A stretch of DNA of 64,000 nucleotides from Ramlibacter sp. (lineage in GTDB: Bacteria > Pseudomonadota > Gammaproteobacteria > Burkholderiales > Burkholderiaceae_C), in NCBI GenBank assembly GCA_016713005.1, contig JADJPY010000012.1, positions 496,001 through 560,000 on the forward strand, read 5' to 3'. The translations under genes were made by a program, and so were the position numbers. Positions 42,429-50,658 of this stretch are shown piece after piece. Every line of letters starts with the position of its first letter. Within the stretch, counting starts at the first letter, position 1. The notes below the pieces were generated by a model. That model ran no database searches and was not told where the DNA came from. It saw only the letters and a list, made by a program, of their open reading frames with translations.

Positions 42429-43484
42429 ATGATCTCGATTGCTGTCGACTGCATGGGAGGAGACCATGGTCCCGCCGTGACTCTGGCGGCCTGCCGGTCT
42501 TTCCTCGACACCCACCCGCAAGCCCATCTGCGCCTGGTCGGCCTGCCCCAGGCGCTGGCGGGCTTTGCGCACGAGCGCGCCACCGTGGTGCCCGCCAGTG
42601 AAGTCGTGGCCATGGACGACCCGGTCGAGATTGCCCTGCGCAGGAAGAAAGACTCGTCCATGCGGGTGGCGATCCAGCAGGTCAAGCAGGGGGATGCCCA
42701 GGCGGCAGTTTCCGCCGGCAACACCGGTGCGCTGATGGCCATCGCCCGCCACCTGCTCAAGACCCTGGACGGAATCGACCGCCCCGCCATTGCCGCCCAG
42801 ATTCCGAACGCCCGTGGCAGGGGGACCACCGTGTTGGACCTGGGTGCCAACGTTGATTGCAGCGCAGAGCACCTCTTGCAGTTTGCTGTGATGGGTTCTG
42901 CTCTGGTTTCGGTGCTGACCGGGGACGACAACCCGTCGGTTGGACTGCTCAACATCGGCGAAGAAGTCATTAAAGGCAGTGAAGTTATCAAAAAATCAGC
43001 CGAACTGCTTCGATCTGCATCTAATTCCGGCGATTTGAACTTCTACGGAAATGTCGAAGGGAACGATATTTTCAAAGGAACGACCGATATCGTGGTCTGC
43101 GACGGTTTTGTCGGCAACGTTGCGCTGAAGGCCAGCGAAGGGCTTGCGTCGATGATCCGGGATTTTCTGCGGGAAGAATATTCACGGTCTATTTCCACGA
43201 AATTGTCGGCCATCGTCTCTTATTTCGTTCTAAGTAACTTTAAAAAACGACTGGACCACCGGCTGTACAACGGTGCGGCCCTCCTGGGTTTGCGCGGATT
43301 GGTCTTCAAGAGTCATGGCTCTGCCGATGCTTTCGCTTTTGAGCAGGCGCTGATCCGCGCGTATGATGCGGCCCGAAACCAACTGCTGGACCGCGTCAAG
43401 GCCCGCATCGATCATGCGGCTCCGCTCCTCGCGGCGGTACAGGCGCCGGCGGTGATGGCCTCGGACACACCCATTACCCTTTGA
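42429..43484 (+). CDS. plsX: Phosphate acyltransferase PlsX
   Basis: 351 residues. It converts acyl-ACP to acyl-phosphate for phosphatidic acid synthesis at the membrane. Motifs: IAVDCMGGDHGP, VSAGNTGALMA, LDLGANVDC, NIGEEVIKGSEVIKKSAELL, VCDGFVGNVALKASEG. The stretch from about 42950 to 43260 is distinctly richer in A+T than the rest of the operon. The stop shares one base with the fabH start. Confidence 0.97.
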   Translation: MISIAVDCMGGDHGPAVTLAACRSFLDTHPQAHLRLVGLPQALAGFAHERATVVPASEVVAMDDPVEIALRRKKDSSMRVAIQQVKQGDAQAAVSAGNTGALMAIARHLLKTLDGIDRPAIAAQIPNARGRGTTVLDLGANVDCSAEHLLQFAVMGSALVSVLTGDDNPSVGLLNIGEEVIKGSEVIKKSAELLRSASNSGDLNFYGNVEGNDIFKGTTDIVVCDGFVGNVALKASEGLASMIRDFLREEYSRSISTKLSAIVSYFVLSNFKKRLDHRLYNGAALLGLRGLVFKSHGSADAFAFEQALIRAYDAARNQLLDRVKARIDHAAPLLAAVQAPAVMASDTPITL

Positions 43485-44461
43485 TGACACGCTATTCACG
43501 TATTTCCGGCACGGGCAGCTGCCTGCCACCGCGCCGGGTGACGAATGCGGAACTGGTCGCGGAACTGGCCAGCCGGGGCATCGAGTCTTCCGACGAATGG
43601 ATTGTCGAACGTACGGGAATCCGCGCGCGTCATTTCGCGTCGCCTGAAACGGGAGCGAGCGATCTGGGCGCCGAGGCGGCTCGTCGTGCGATGCAAGCTG
43701 CCGGTGTCGGACCCGGTGACATCGACCTGATCATCGTGGCCACGTCCACCCCGGACATGGTGTTTCCGTCCACGGCAGCGATCCTCCAGCACAAGCTGGG
43801 TATTGCGGGCTGTCCGGTGTTTGATGTGCAGGCGGTGTGCAGCGGTTTTGTCTATGCCCTCACCGTTGCCGATTCGCTGATCCGCACTGGCACGGCCAGC
43901 CGGGCGCTGGTGATCGGCGCCGAGGTGTTCAGCCGGATCCTGGACTTCAGCGACCGGACCACCTGCGTGCTGTTTGGCGATGGTGCCGGCGCCGTGGTGC
44001 TGGAGGCTTCGGACACGCCCGGCATCCTGGCCAGCGACTTGCACGCCGATGGCAAGCATGTGGGCATCCTTTGCGTGCCTGGCACGGTGTCCGGTGGCAA
44101 GGTGCTGGGAGACCCGCTGCTCAAGATGGACGGCCAGGCTGTCTTCAAGCTGGCGGTTGGCGTGCTGGAGGACGCGGCGCGCGCGACGCTGGCCAAGTCC
44201 GGGCTGCAGGACACCGACATAGACTGGCTGATCCCGCACCAGGCCAACATCCGCATCATGACCAGTACGGCGAAGAAGTTGAAGCTGCCGCTGTCCAAGC
44301 TGGTGGTGACGGTCGACCAGCACGGCAACACGTCGGCCGCGTCGATCCCGCTGGCGCTGGACACGGTGGTGCGCAGCGGCCAGGTCAAGAAGGGCGACAC
44401 CCTCATGCTGGAAGGCGTGGGCGGGGGCTTCACCTGGGGTGCGGTGCTATTGAATTTGTAG
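43484..44461 (+). CDS. fabH: Beta-ketoacyl-ACP synthase III FabH
   Basis: 325 residues from ATG 43484, overlapping the plsX stop by one base. It starts fatty-acid chains by condensing acetyl-CoA with malonyl-ACP. The catalytic triad is Cys119 (QAVCSGF), His in HQANIRI and Asn in HGNTSAAS. C-terminal GGGFTWGAVLLNL is the normal end. The last codons and the TAG stop fall inside a copy of the 58-bp repeat. Confidence 0.97.
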   Translation: MTRYSRISGTGSCLPPRRVTNAELVAELASRGIESSDEWIVERTGIRARHFASPETGASDLGAEAARRAMQAAGVGPGDIDLIIVATSTPDMVFPSTAAILQHKLGIAGCPVFDVQAVCSGFVYALTVADSLIRTGTASRALVIGAEVFSRILDFSDRTTCVLFGDGAGAVVLEASDTPGILASDLHADGKHVGILCVPGTVSGGKVLGDPLLKMDGQAVFKLAVGVLEDAARATLAKSGLQDTDIDWLIPHQANIRIMTSTAKKLKLPLSKLVVTVDQHGNTSAASIPLALDTVVRSGQVKKGDTLMLEGVGGGFTWGAVLLNL

Positions 44462-44500
44462 TGGCTCAGGTCCATCCCATGCGGGCTGGCGGCCGTTTTG
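44443..44500 (-). repeat. 58-bp palindromic repeat family, copy 7
   Basis: On the minus strand ACGGCCGCCAGCCCGCATGG, a variable middle, GCCACTACAAATTCAATAGCACC. It overlaps the end of fabH and fills most of the 61-bp fabH-fabD gap. Confidence 0.75.
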
Positions 44501-44522
44501 ACCCTGTAAAAGGGGCTGCAAC

Positions 44523-45461
44523 ATGAAGCAATTTGCCTTTGTATTTCCTGGACAAGGCTCCCAATCCGTGGGCATGCTGGATGCTTGGGGCGACCACCCG
44601 GTCGTGGCCGAAACGCTCAGCGAGGCGTCCGACGCGCTTGGCGAGGACGTGGGTCGCCTGATCCGGGAAGGTCCCCGGGAAGCGCTGGCGCTGACAACCA
44701 ACACCCAGCCGGTGATGCTGGTGGCGGGGGTTGCGGCCTACCGTGCATGGCTGGCCGAGGGCGGAGCCTTGCCCGCAGTGGTGGCCGGGCATTCTCTGGG
44801 CGAGTATTCGGCGCTGGTGGCATCCGGCGTGTTGACGCTGGCACAGGCTGCACCGCTGGTTCGCTTTCGCGCTCAGGCCATGCAGGACGCCGTGCCGGTG
44901 GGAACCGGTGCGATGGCGGCGGTTCTCGGCATGGACGCGGGGCAGGTCATCCGGATTTGCACCGCCTCCAGCCACGATAGCGGCGAAGTGGTCGAGGCGG
45001 TGAATTTCAATGATCCGGCGCAAACCGTGATCGCCGGCAGCAAAGCCGGGGTCGAAAAGGCGTGCGAAGCGCTCAAGGCTGCGGGTGCCAAGCGCACGCT
45101 GCCTTTGCCGGTATCGGCGCCGTTTCATTCCAGCCTGATGAAGCCGGCAGCCGACCGGCTTCGTGAAAAGCTTGAGGAAATCGAGCCGGGCACGCCGCAG
45201 ATCCCGGTCATCAACAACATTGATGTGGCGCTGGAAGTTGACGCCGACCGCATCCGCGACGCGCTGTACCGTCAGGCTTTTGGACCCGTGCGCTGGGTTG
45301 AGTGCGTGGCGGCCATCAAGGCGCGGGGCATCACGCACGTGGTGGAATGCGGTCCGGGCAAGGTGCTGGCGGGGCTGGTGCGCCGAATCGACGCTGAACT
45401 GGTGGGGGCGGCGGTCTATGACCCTGCCACGCTCGCCGAAGTCCGGGGGTTGCTGGCATGA
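44523..45461 (+). CDS. fabD: Malonyl-CoA:ACP transacylase FabD
   Basis: 312 residues from ATG 44523 (AAAGGGG upstream). It loads malonyl groups onto ACP. Motifs: FPGQGSQSVGML, active-site GHSLGEYSALVASG (Ser91), and VSAPFHSSLM (His). Its end overlaps fabG by four bases. Length is typical. Confidence 0.97.
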   Translation: MKQFAFVFPGQGSQSVGMLDAWGDHPVVAETLSEASDALGEDVGRLIREGPREALALTTNTQPVMLVAGVAAYRAWLAEGGALPAVVAGHSLGEYSALVASGVLTLAQAAPLVRFRAQAMQDAVPVGTGAMAAVLGMDAGQVIRICTASSHDSGEVVEAVNFNDPAQTVIAGSKAGVEKACEALKAAGAKRTLPLPVSAPFHSSLMKPAADRLREKLEEIEPGTPQIPVINNIDVALEVDADRIRDALYRQAFGPVRWVECVAAIKARGITHVVECGPGKVLAGLVRRIDAELVGAAVYDPATLAEVRGLLA

Positions 45462-46207
45462 GCGAAGTTGCATTGACGGGCCAGGTTGCACTGGTGACGG
45501 GCGCCTCGCGCGGTATCGGCGCGGCAATCGCGCTGGAACTGGCCGCACGCGGCTTCAGGGTGGTCGGCACCGCCACCACCGACGAAGGCGCTGCCCGGAT
45601 TTCCCAAGCCCTGTCTGCGCACGCGGGTTGCCGTGGCGCCCGGCTGGACGTGAACGATGCGGCGGCAGCCGAGGCGCTGATCGACAGCCTCGTCAAGGAG
45701 CACGGTGGGCTGCAGGTGCTTGTGAACAACGCCGGCATCACGCGCGACATGTTGGCCATGCGGCTGAAGGACGAGGATTGGGACGCGGTGCTGGACACCA
45801 ACCTCAAGGCCGTGTTCCGCATGAGCCGTGCCGTGATGCGCACCATGATGAAGCAGCGCTACGGCCGCATCATCAGCATCACCAGCGTGGTCGGTGCCTC
45901 CGGCAACGCCGGCCAGGCCAACTACGCCTCAGCCAAGGCTGGTGTGGCCGGAATGACCCGCGCACTGGCTCGCGAGCTGGGCAGCCGCGGCATCACCGTG
46001 AACTGTGTCGCACCCGGATTTATTGAAACCGACATGACAGCCAGCCTGCCGGAAGAACAGCAAAAGGCCCTGTTGGGGCAGATCCCCTTGGGGCACCTGG
46101 GCAAGCCTGCTGACATCGCCCACGCTGTCGCCTTCCTGGCGTCACCCAAGGCGGCCTACATCACGGGGCAGGAACTGCACGTGAACGGCGGGATGTTCAT
46201 GGCCTAG
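45458..46207 (+). CDS. fabG: 3-oxoacyl-ACP reductase FabG
   Basis: 249 residues. It is an NADPH-dependent SDR that reduces 3-oxoacyl-ACP. Motifs: TGASRGIG, NNAGITRD, catalytic Ser in ISITSVVGASGN, YASAKAG (Tyr and Lys), and APGFIETDMT. Its ATG overlaps the fabD stop (ATGA). A 7-bp hairpin covers the stop codon region. Confidence 0.97.
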   Translation: MSEVALTGQVALVTGASRGIGAAIALELAARGFRVVGTATTDEGAARISQALSAHAGCRGARLDVNDAAAAEALIDSLVKEHGGLQVLVNNAGITRDMLAMRLKDEDWDAVLDTNLKAVFRMSRAVMRTMMKQRYGRIISITSVVGASGNAGQANYASAKAGVAGMTRALARELGSRGITVNCVAPGFIETDMTASLPEEQQKALLGQIPLGHLGKPADIAHAVAFLASPKAAYITGQELHVNGGMFMA

Positions 46208-46233
46208 GGCGAGCACTCTAGGCCGGGTAAAAT
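46201..46233 (+). promoter_or_regulatory. Hairpin and -10 element before acpP
   Basis: GGCCTAG, ten bases, CTAGGCC (46201-46224) forms a perfect 7-bp stem across the fabG stop. It is followed closely by TAAAAT (46228-46233), a five-of-six -10 match 29 bp before the acpP ATG. ACP is needed in large excess, so an extra promoter here is plausible. There is no T-run for termination. Confidence 0.45.
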
Positions 46234-46262
46234 CTGATTTTTCACAACCCTCCGAGGGAACC

Positions 46263-46502
46263 ATGAGCGATATCGAAGCACGTGTCAAAAAAATCATCGC
46301 CGAGCAGCTCGGCGTGGAAGAGTCGCAAGTCACCAGCGAAAAGGCATTTGTGGCCGATCTGGGTGCAGACTCTTTGGACACCGTGGAGCTGGTGATGGCG
46401 CTTGAAGACGAGTTCGACATCGAGATTCCCGACGAAGACGCCGAGAAGATCACCACGGTTCAGAACGCCATTGATTACGCCAACAGCCACAAGAAGGCCT
46501 GA
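46263..46502 (+). CDS. acpP: Acyl carrier protein
   Basis: 79 residues. The phosphopantetheine attachment site is Ser37 in GADSLDTVELV, and the protein is acidic and helical as expected (ALEDEFDIEIPDEDAEK). It carries growing acyl chains for FabH, FabD, FabG and FabF encoded around it. It is activated by AcpS, encoded at 58.96 kb. Confidence 0.99.
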   Translation: MSDIEARVKKIIAEQLGVEESQVTSEKAFVADLGADSLDTVELVMALEDEFDIEIPDEDAEKITTVQNAIDYANSHKKA

Positions 46503-46520
46503 TCCGGGGAAGTCCATCGC

Positions 46521-47765
46521 ATGAGCCGTCGTCGCGTCGTCGTGACCGGTCTGGGTTGCGTCAGCCCCGTGGGCAACACGGTCGCTGAGTCCTGGGCCAA
46601 CCTGCTTGCCGGAAAATCCGGCATAGATTTCATCACGCATTTCGATGCGGCCAATTTCGCGTGCAAGTTTGCCGGAGAGGCCACGGGATTCAATATCGGG
46701 GACTACATTCCCGAAAAAGAAGCCCGGCACATGGACCGGTTCATCCATCTGGGGCTCGCTGCGGCCTGTCAGGCGGTGGCTGACAGCGGGTTGCCCACGG
46801 GCGAGGCGCTGGATGACGAACTGGCCGTCCGAATTGGCTGCAACATCGGCGCTGGCATTGGCGGTCTGCCGATGATCGAGCAGACGCATGCTGAACTGAC
46901 CAACCGCGGTCCACGGCGGATCTCGCCGTTTTTCGTGCCTGCGTCCATCATCAACATGATTTCCGGTCATGTGTCGATCAAGTACGGTTTCAAGGGACCG
47001 AACATAGCGGTGGTGACGGCCTGCACGACCGGCTTGCATGCAATCGGCCTGTCGGCGCGGATGATCGAGTCGGGTGACGCTGACGTGATGGTTGCTGGTG
47101 GTGCCGAGGCTGCCATTTCGCCGCTGGGAATAGGTGGATTTGCCGCCTCACGCGCCCTGTCAACCCGAAACGATGACCCGAAAACGGCATCCCGTCCGTG
47201 GGACAAGGACCGCGACGGATTTGTGCTCGGCGAGGGCGGCGGAGTGCTGGTGCTGGAAGAATATGAACACGCCAAGGCGCGCGGCGCAAAGATTTATGCC
47301 GAAATCGCCGGCTTCGGCATGAGCGCCGATGCCTATCACATGACCGCTCCGGACATCGATGGACAGCGTCGCGCCATGCTGGGGGCATTGCGCAACGCTG
47401 GTGTCAACGTCGACGAAGTCCAGTACCTCAATGCCCATGGCACGTCCACTCCGCTGGGCGACCTGAATGAGACCAACGCCATCAAGGCTGCCTTTGGGGA
47501 TGCCGCGAAGAAGCTGGTGGTCAATTCGACGAAGTCCATGACCGGCCACCTTCTGGGTGGTGCAGGGGGCATCGAGTCTGTCTTCACCGTGCTGGCGATT
47601 CACGAGCAAAAGAGCCCTCCCACCATCAATATCTTCAACCAGGACCCGGAGTGCGACCTGGATTACTGTGCCAACGAGGCGCGCGACCTTGTCATTGACG
47701 TGGCCGTGAAGAACAATTTCGGCTTTGGTGGCACCAACGGCACGCTCGTATTCCGGCGAATCTGA
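46521..47765 (+). CDS. fabF: Beta-ketoacyl-ACP synthase II FabF
   Basis: 414 residues. It elongates acyl-ACP chains. The catalytic Cys is in VTACTTGLHAIG, and the His residues are in NAHGTSTPLGD and KSMTGHLLGGAGG. The glycine-rich C-terminus NNFGFGGTNGTLVF is typical. It lies 18 bp after acpP. An uncharacterised membrane-protein gene and rpoE follow. Confidence 0.97.
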   Translation: MSRRRVVVTGLGCVSPVGNTVAESWANLLAGKSGIDFITHFDAANFACKFAGEATGFNIGDYIPEKEARHMDRFIHLGLAAACQAVADSGLPTGEALDDELAVRIGCNIGAGIGGLPMIEQTHAELTNRGPRRISPFFVPASIINMISGHVSIKYGFKGPNIAVVTACTTGLHAIGLSARMIESGDADVMVAGGAEAAISPLGIGGFAASRALSTRNDDPKTASRPWDKDRDGFVLGEGGGVLVLEEYEHAKARGAKIYAEIAGFGMSADAYHMTAPDIDGQRRAMLGALRNAGVNVDEVQYLNAHGTSTPLGDLNETNAIKAAFGDAAKKLVVNSTKSMTGHLLGGAGGIESVFTVLAIHEQKSPPTINIFNQDPECDLDYCANEARDLVIDVAVKNNFGFGGTNGTLVFRRI

Positions 47766-47779
47766 CACAGTCGCGATTC

Positions 47780-48274
47780 ATGCACACCGCCCCATCGGTA
47801 CGCTATCCGGTGGGGCGTTCGCGCTTCTTGGGGCGCGCGGCGTTTCTGGTCTGGCTGGTTGGTGCTGGAGTCGTGGCGGCATGGGCCGTTTGGGCGGCCG
47901 CAGACTGGGTGACCGCCATGGCAGCCGCAGTCGCGCTGGGAGCGGGAGGCCTGCTCCGGCGCTGGTGGGACGGCCAGACAGGTGGGGAACTCGCCTGGGA
48001 CGGATCGGCGTGGACATGGAGTTCGGGGCCGAATCCGGCGTCACAGCCCGTGGTGACGATTCAGCAACCGTACGTGGTCCTGGACCTGCAGAAGCACTTG
48101 TGGCTGCGTCTCGTTCAGGATCCTTCCGTGCCGGATTCGCCTTGCGCCCGGACGGCCCCTTCCCATGTCTGGCTTGAGCAAGCGTGTTCGCCTGACAAGT
48201 GGTACGGCATTCGCGGTGCGGTATATTCGCGCGCCGTCCCTGCTGCCAGCGCCGAACCTGCAGCCGATTCATGA
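47780..48274 (+). CDS. Conserved membrane protein between fabF and rpoE, function unknown
   Basis: 164 residues. Two hydrophobic helices close together (about 18-60) are followed by a beta-rich soluble part (GGELAWDGSAWTW; PVVTIQQPYVVLDLQKHLWLRL). The layout of two helices then a Trp-rich domain recalls YgfX/CptA-type proteins, but the similarity is loose. Its stop overlaps the rpoE ATG by four bases, so it is translationally coupled to the sigma factor. Confidence 0.65.
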   Translation: MHTAPSVRYPVGRSRFLGRAAFLVWLVGAGVVAAWAVWAAADWVTAMAAAVALGAGGLLRRWWDGQTGGELAWDGSAWTWSSGPNPASQPVVTIQQPYVVLDLQKHLWLRLVQDPSVPDSPCARTAPSHVWLEQACSPDKWYGIRGAVYSRAVPAASAEPAADS

Positions 48275-48897
48275 CACTCCCGTCTCCGCCGCCCTCTGAG
48301 CTGACCGACCTGCAACTGGTGGAGCGCACCGTGGCGGGCGACCAGCGCGCTTTTGAGCTCCTAGTACTCAAGTACCAGCGACGGATCCAGCGGCTCATCG
48401 GCCGGATGGTTCGCGACGTGGACCTGGTGGAGGACATAGCCCAGGAGACATTTCTGAAAGCCTATCGCGCCCTGCACCAGTTTCGCGGGGAGGCCCAGTT
48501 CTACACCTGGCTGTACCGGATCGCGGTCAACACAGCCAAGAAATCCCTGGGAGACTTGCGCCGTGACCCGGTGATTTCCGAGGGAGCGCTCAGGCCATCT
48601 GACGATGAGGATGAAACTTACGCGACCCAAAACGAACCAACGACGTCGGAAACACCCTACACGGTGCTGGCGGCCAAGGAAATCGCGGCCGCCGTGAATG
48701 CTGCGGTGGACGCGCTGCCGGAAGATTTGCGTCAGGCGGTCACCCTGCGGGAAATTGAAGGCATGAGCTACGAAGAAATTGCGGAATTGATGAATTGCCC
48801 CATCGGAACCGTGCGTTCCAGGATTTTTCGGGCACGCGAAGCCATCTCGGCCCGCGTGCGCCCCATGCTCGAAAGCCAGTCTGGCAAGCGCTGGTGA
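48271..48897 (+). CDS. rpoE: ECF sigma factor RpoE (sigma-E/AlgU)
   Basis: 208 residues from ATG 48271. Region 2: FELLVLKYQRRIQRLIGRMV, DLVEDIAQETFLKAYRAL, FYTWLYRIAVNTAKK. Region 4: LPEDLRQAVTLREIEGMSYEEIAELMNCPIGTVRSRIFRAREAI. It controls the envelope stress regulon. It is followed by rseA, rseB and mucD, the classic order, and is held inactive by RseA. Confidence 0.97.
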   Translation: MTLPSPPPSELTDLQLVERTVAGDQRAFELLVLKYQRRIQRLIGRMVRDVDLVEDIAQETFLKAYRALHQFRGEAQFYTWLYRIAVNTAKKSLGDLRRDPVISEGALRPSDDEDETYATQNEPTTSETPYTVLAAKEIAAAVNAAVDALPEDLRQAVTLREIEGMSYEEIAELMNCPIGTVRSRIFRAREAISARVRPMLESQSGKRW

Positions 48898-48919
48898 TGC
48901 AGGAACGGAGACTCAGGTC

Positions 48920-49507
48920 ATGACAATGGATCCCAAAACGACGCCGGCCGATGCCTTGGGACTCGACGCCGGCAACAGGGCGCTGATGTCCGCGCTGGCC
49001 GATGGCGCCCTGAGCGACGAAACGATTGCGGAGGCCGTTGCCGCTGTTGCACGTGACGGTGACGCGCAGGCCGCGTGGCATGCCTACCATGTGATTGGCG
49101 ACGTGATGCGCTCGTCGGCGCTTGCCGATGCCACGGGGGATCGTGCATTTGTCCTGAAGCTGCGGGAGCGGCTCGCTTCCGAGTCGATAGTGGCGCGACC
49201 CGAAGCAGCCAATGACGGCGTGTTCAGCTGGAAGCTGTGGGCGACCGCAGCGTCCGTGGTGGCCGCAGCAGGCGTTGTCTGGATTGTGATGTCAGTGCAG
49301 GGCCCCGTCGCTTCCGGCGGACAGTTGGCCAGCGCGCAGCCGCCTGTTGCCCGGGTTGACGCTGCAGCGTCGGCGCCTGCGCTGATGCTGCGGGATGCGC
49401 GTCTGGACGAACTGCTCGCGGCACACCGTCAGATGGGGGGGACTTCCGCACTGCAGAATCCTTCAGGCTTCTTGCGCAATGCAACTTTCGAAGGAGGCAG
49501 CCGCTGA
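48920..49507 (+). CDS. rseA: Anti-sigma-E factor RseA (MucA-like)
   Basis: 195 residues. The cytoplasmic sigma-binding domain reads LMSALADGALSDETIAEAV and AAWHAYHVIGDVMRSS. It is followed by one transmembrane helix (LWATAASVVAAAGVVWIVMSV, about 108-128) and a periplasmic tail. Regulated cleavage of such proteins releases RpoE. It begins 22 bp after rpoE. Confidence 0.92.
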   Translation: MTMDPKTTPADALGLDAGNRALMSALADGALSDETIAEAVAAVARDGDAQAAWHAYHVIGDVMRSSALADATGDRAFVLKLRERLASESIVARPEAANDGVFSWKLWATAASVVAAAGVVWIVMSVQGPVASGGQLASAQPPVARVDAAASAPALMLRDARLDELLAAHRQMGGTSALQNPSGFLRNATFEGGSR

Positions 49508-49523
49508 GGCGGGTGTGATCCTC

Positions 49524-50579
49524 ATGCGCACACTTGACTGTTTTCAGCGTGCCATGGGCGTTGCGTGCGCCTTCCTGGCCTTGAGCGCACAAGCACAGGG
49601 CCCTGCAGCTGTTTCCCCGTCGAAAGCCCAGGTCCAGGGTGTTGCAGCCGAGCGCAGCATCGGAGATTGGCTGATACGGTTGCACGAGGCCTCCCGGCGG
49701 CGTGCATATGTAGGAACCTTCGTCGTTTCTTCTTCGGTGGGCGGCATGTCTACGGCGAAGATCTGGCACGTGTGCGACGGGACACAGCAAGTCGAACGCG
49801 TCGAGAGCCTGACCGGGGCGCCGCGGTCCACCTTCCGGCACAACGACCAGGTGGTCACTTTCCTGCCGGACAGCCGGGTGGCAGTGACAGAAAAGCGTGA
49901 ATCGCTGGGGCTGTTCCCGAACCTGCTGAAGTCCGGGGAGCACGCCATCCAGGAGTTTTACGCCGTACAGGCCGCGGGCCAGGAGCGGGTCGCCGGGTTT
50001 GATGCGGATGTGGTCGAACTGAATCCGCGGGACAAGCAGCGCTACGGCTACCGCATCTGGAGCGAGAAAAAGACCGGCCTGGTGGTCAAGCTCCAGACAC
50101 TGGACGTGGATGGCCGCGTGCTCGAGCAGGCAGCCTTCTCGGAGTTGCAACTGGATGCGCCCGTGCGCATCGAGAAGCTGACCCAGATGATGGGCAACAC
50201 CGAAGGCTATCGTGTCGAACGACGGGAACTGGTCCGTACGACTGCCGCCGCCGAAGGCTGGGCGTTGAAGCAGCCTGTTGCAGGTTTCAAGGCCATGAGT
50301 TGCTTCAAGCGGCCATTGGGCGGACCGTCTGCGACCGACATTGCCATGCAATGGACGTTCTCCGACGGACTTGCGTCGGTTTCGCTGTTCGTGGAAGCGT
50401 TTGACCGCCAGCGGCATGTCAAGGAGGGCGTGATGAGCATGGGGGCGACGCAAACCCTGACCCAGCGGCTGCCGGAACGGCCCGGCGAACCGGCGGGGGG
50501 CTGGTGGCTCACCGCGGTTGGGGAAGTTCCCCCACAGACCCTGAAGACATTTGCGCTGAGCCTTGAGCGCCGCAAGTAA
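49524..50579 (+). CDS. rseB: Sigma-E regulatory protein RseB (MucB-like)
   Basis: 351 residues from ATG 49524, 16 bp after rseA; an in-frame ATG at 49479 lies inside rseA. A signal peptide (ending SAQAQ) is followed by a MucB/RseB fold: IGDWLIRLHEASRRRAYVGTFVVS, KIWHVCDGTQQVERVESLTG, and RYGYRIWSEKKTGLVVKLQTLD. It protects RseA from cleavage and senses lipoproteins or LPS in the periplasm. Confidence 0.93.
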   Translation: MRTLDCFQRAMGVACAFLALSAQAQGPAAVSPSKAQVQGVAAERSIGDWLIRLHEASRRRAYVGTFVVSSSVGGMSTAKIWHVCDGTQQVERVESLTGAPRSTFRHNDQVVTFLPDSRVAVTEKRESLGLFPNLLKSGEHAIQEFYAVQAAGQERVAGFDADVVELNPRDKQRYGYRIWSEKKTGLVVKLQTLDVDGRVLEQAAFSELQLDAPVRIEKLTQMMGNTEGYRVERRELVRTTAAAEGWALKQPVAGFKAMSCFKRPLGGPSATDIAMQWTFSDGLASVSLFVEAFDRQRHVKEGVMSMGATQTLTQRLPERPGEPAGGWWLTAVGEVPPQTLKTFALSLERRK

Positions 50580-50658
50580 GCCCCCATCTCCCCGTTCGCG
50601 GGCCGATAGTGCTGGCCCGTCTGCAAGCGGTTTCCCCATGTTTCGAAAGGAAAGGTCG

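Noticed and set aside
42960..43005. A TTATCAAAAAATCAG sequence in plsX resembling the right block of the 58-bp repeat
   Set aside because: It encodes the conserved PlsX motif EEVIKGSEVIKKSAELL, and the left block (GGCCTGCAGCCCCCG) is missing at the expected distance.
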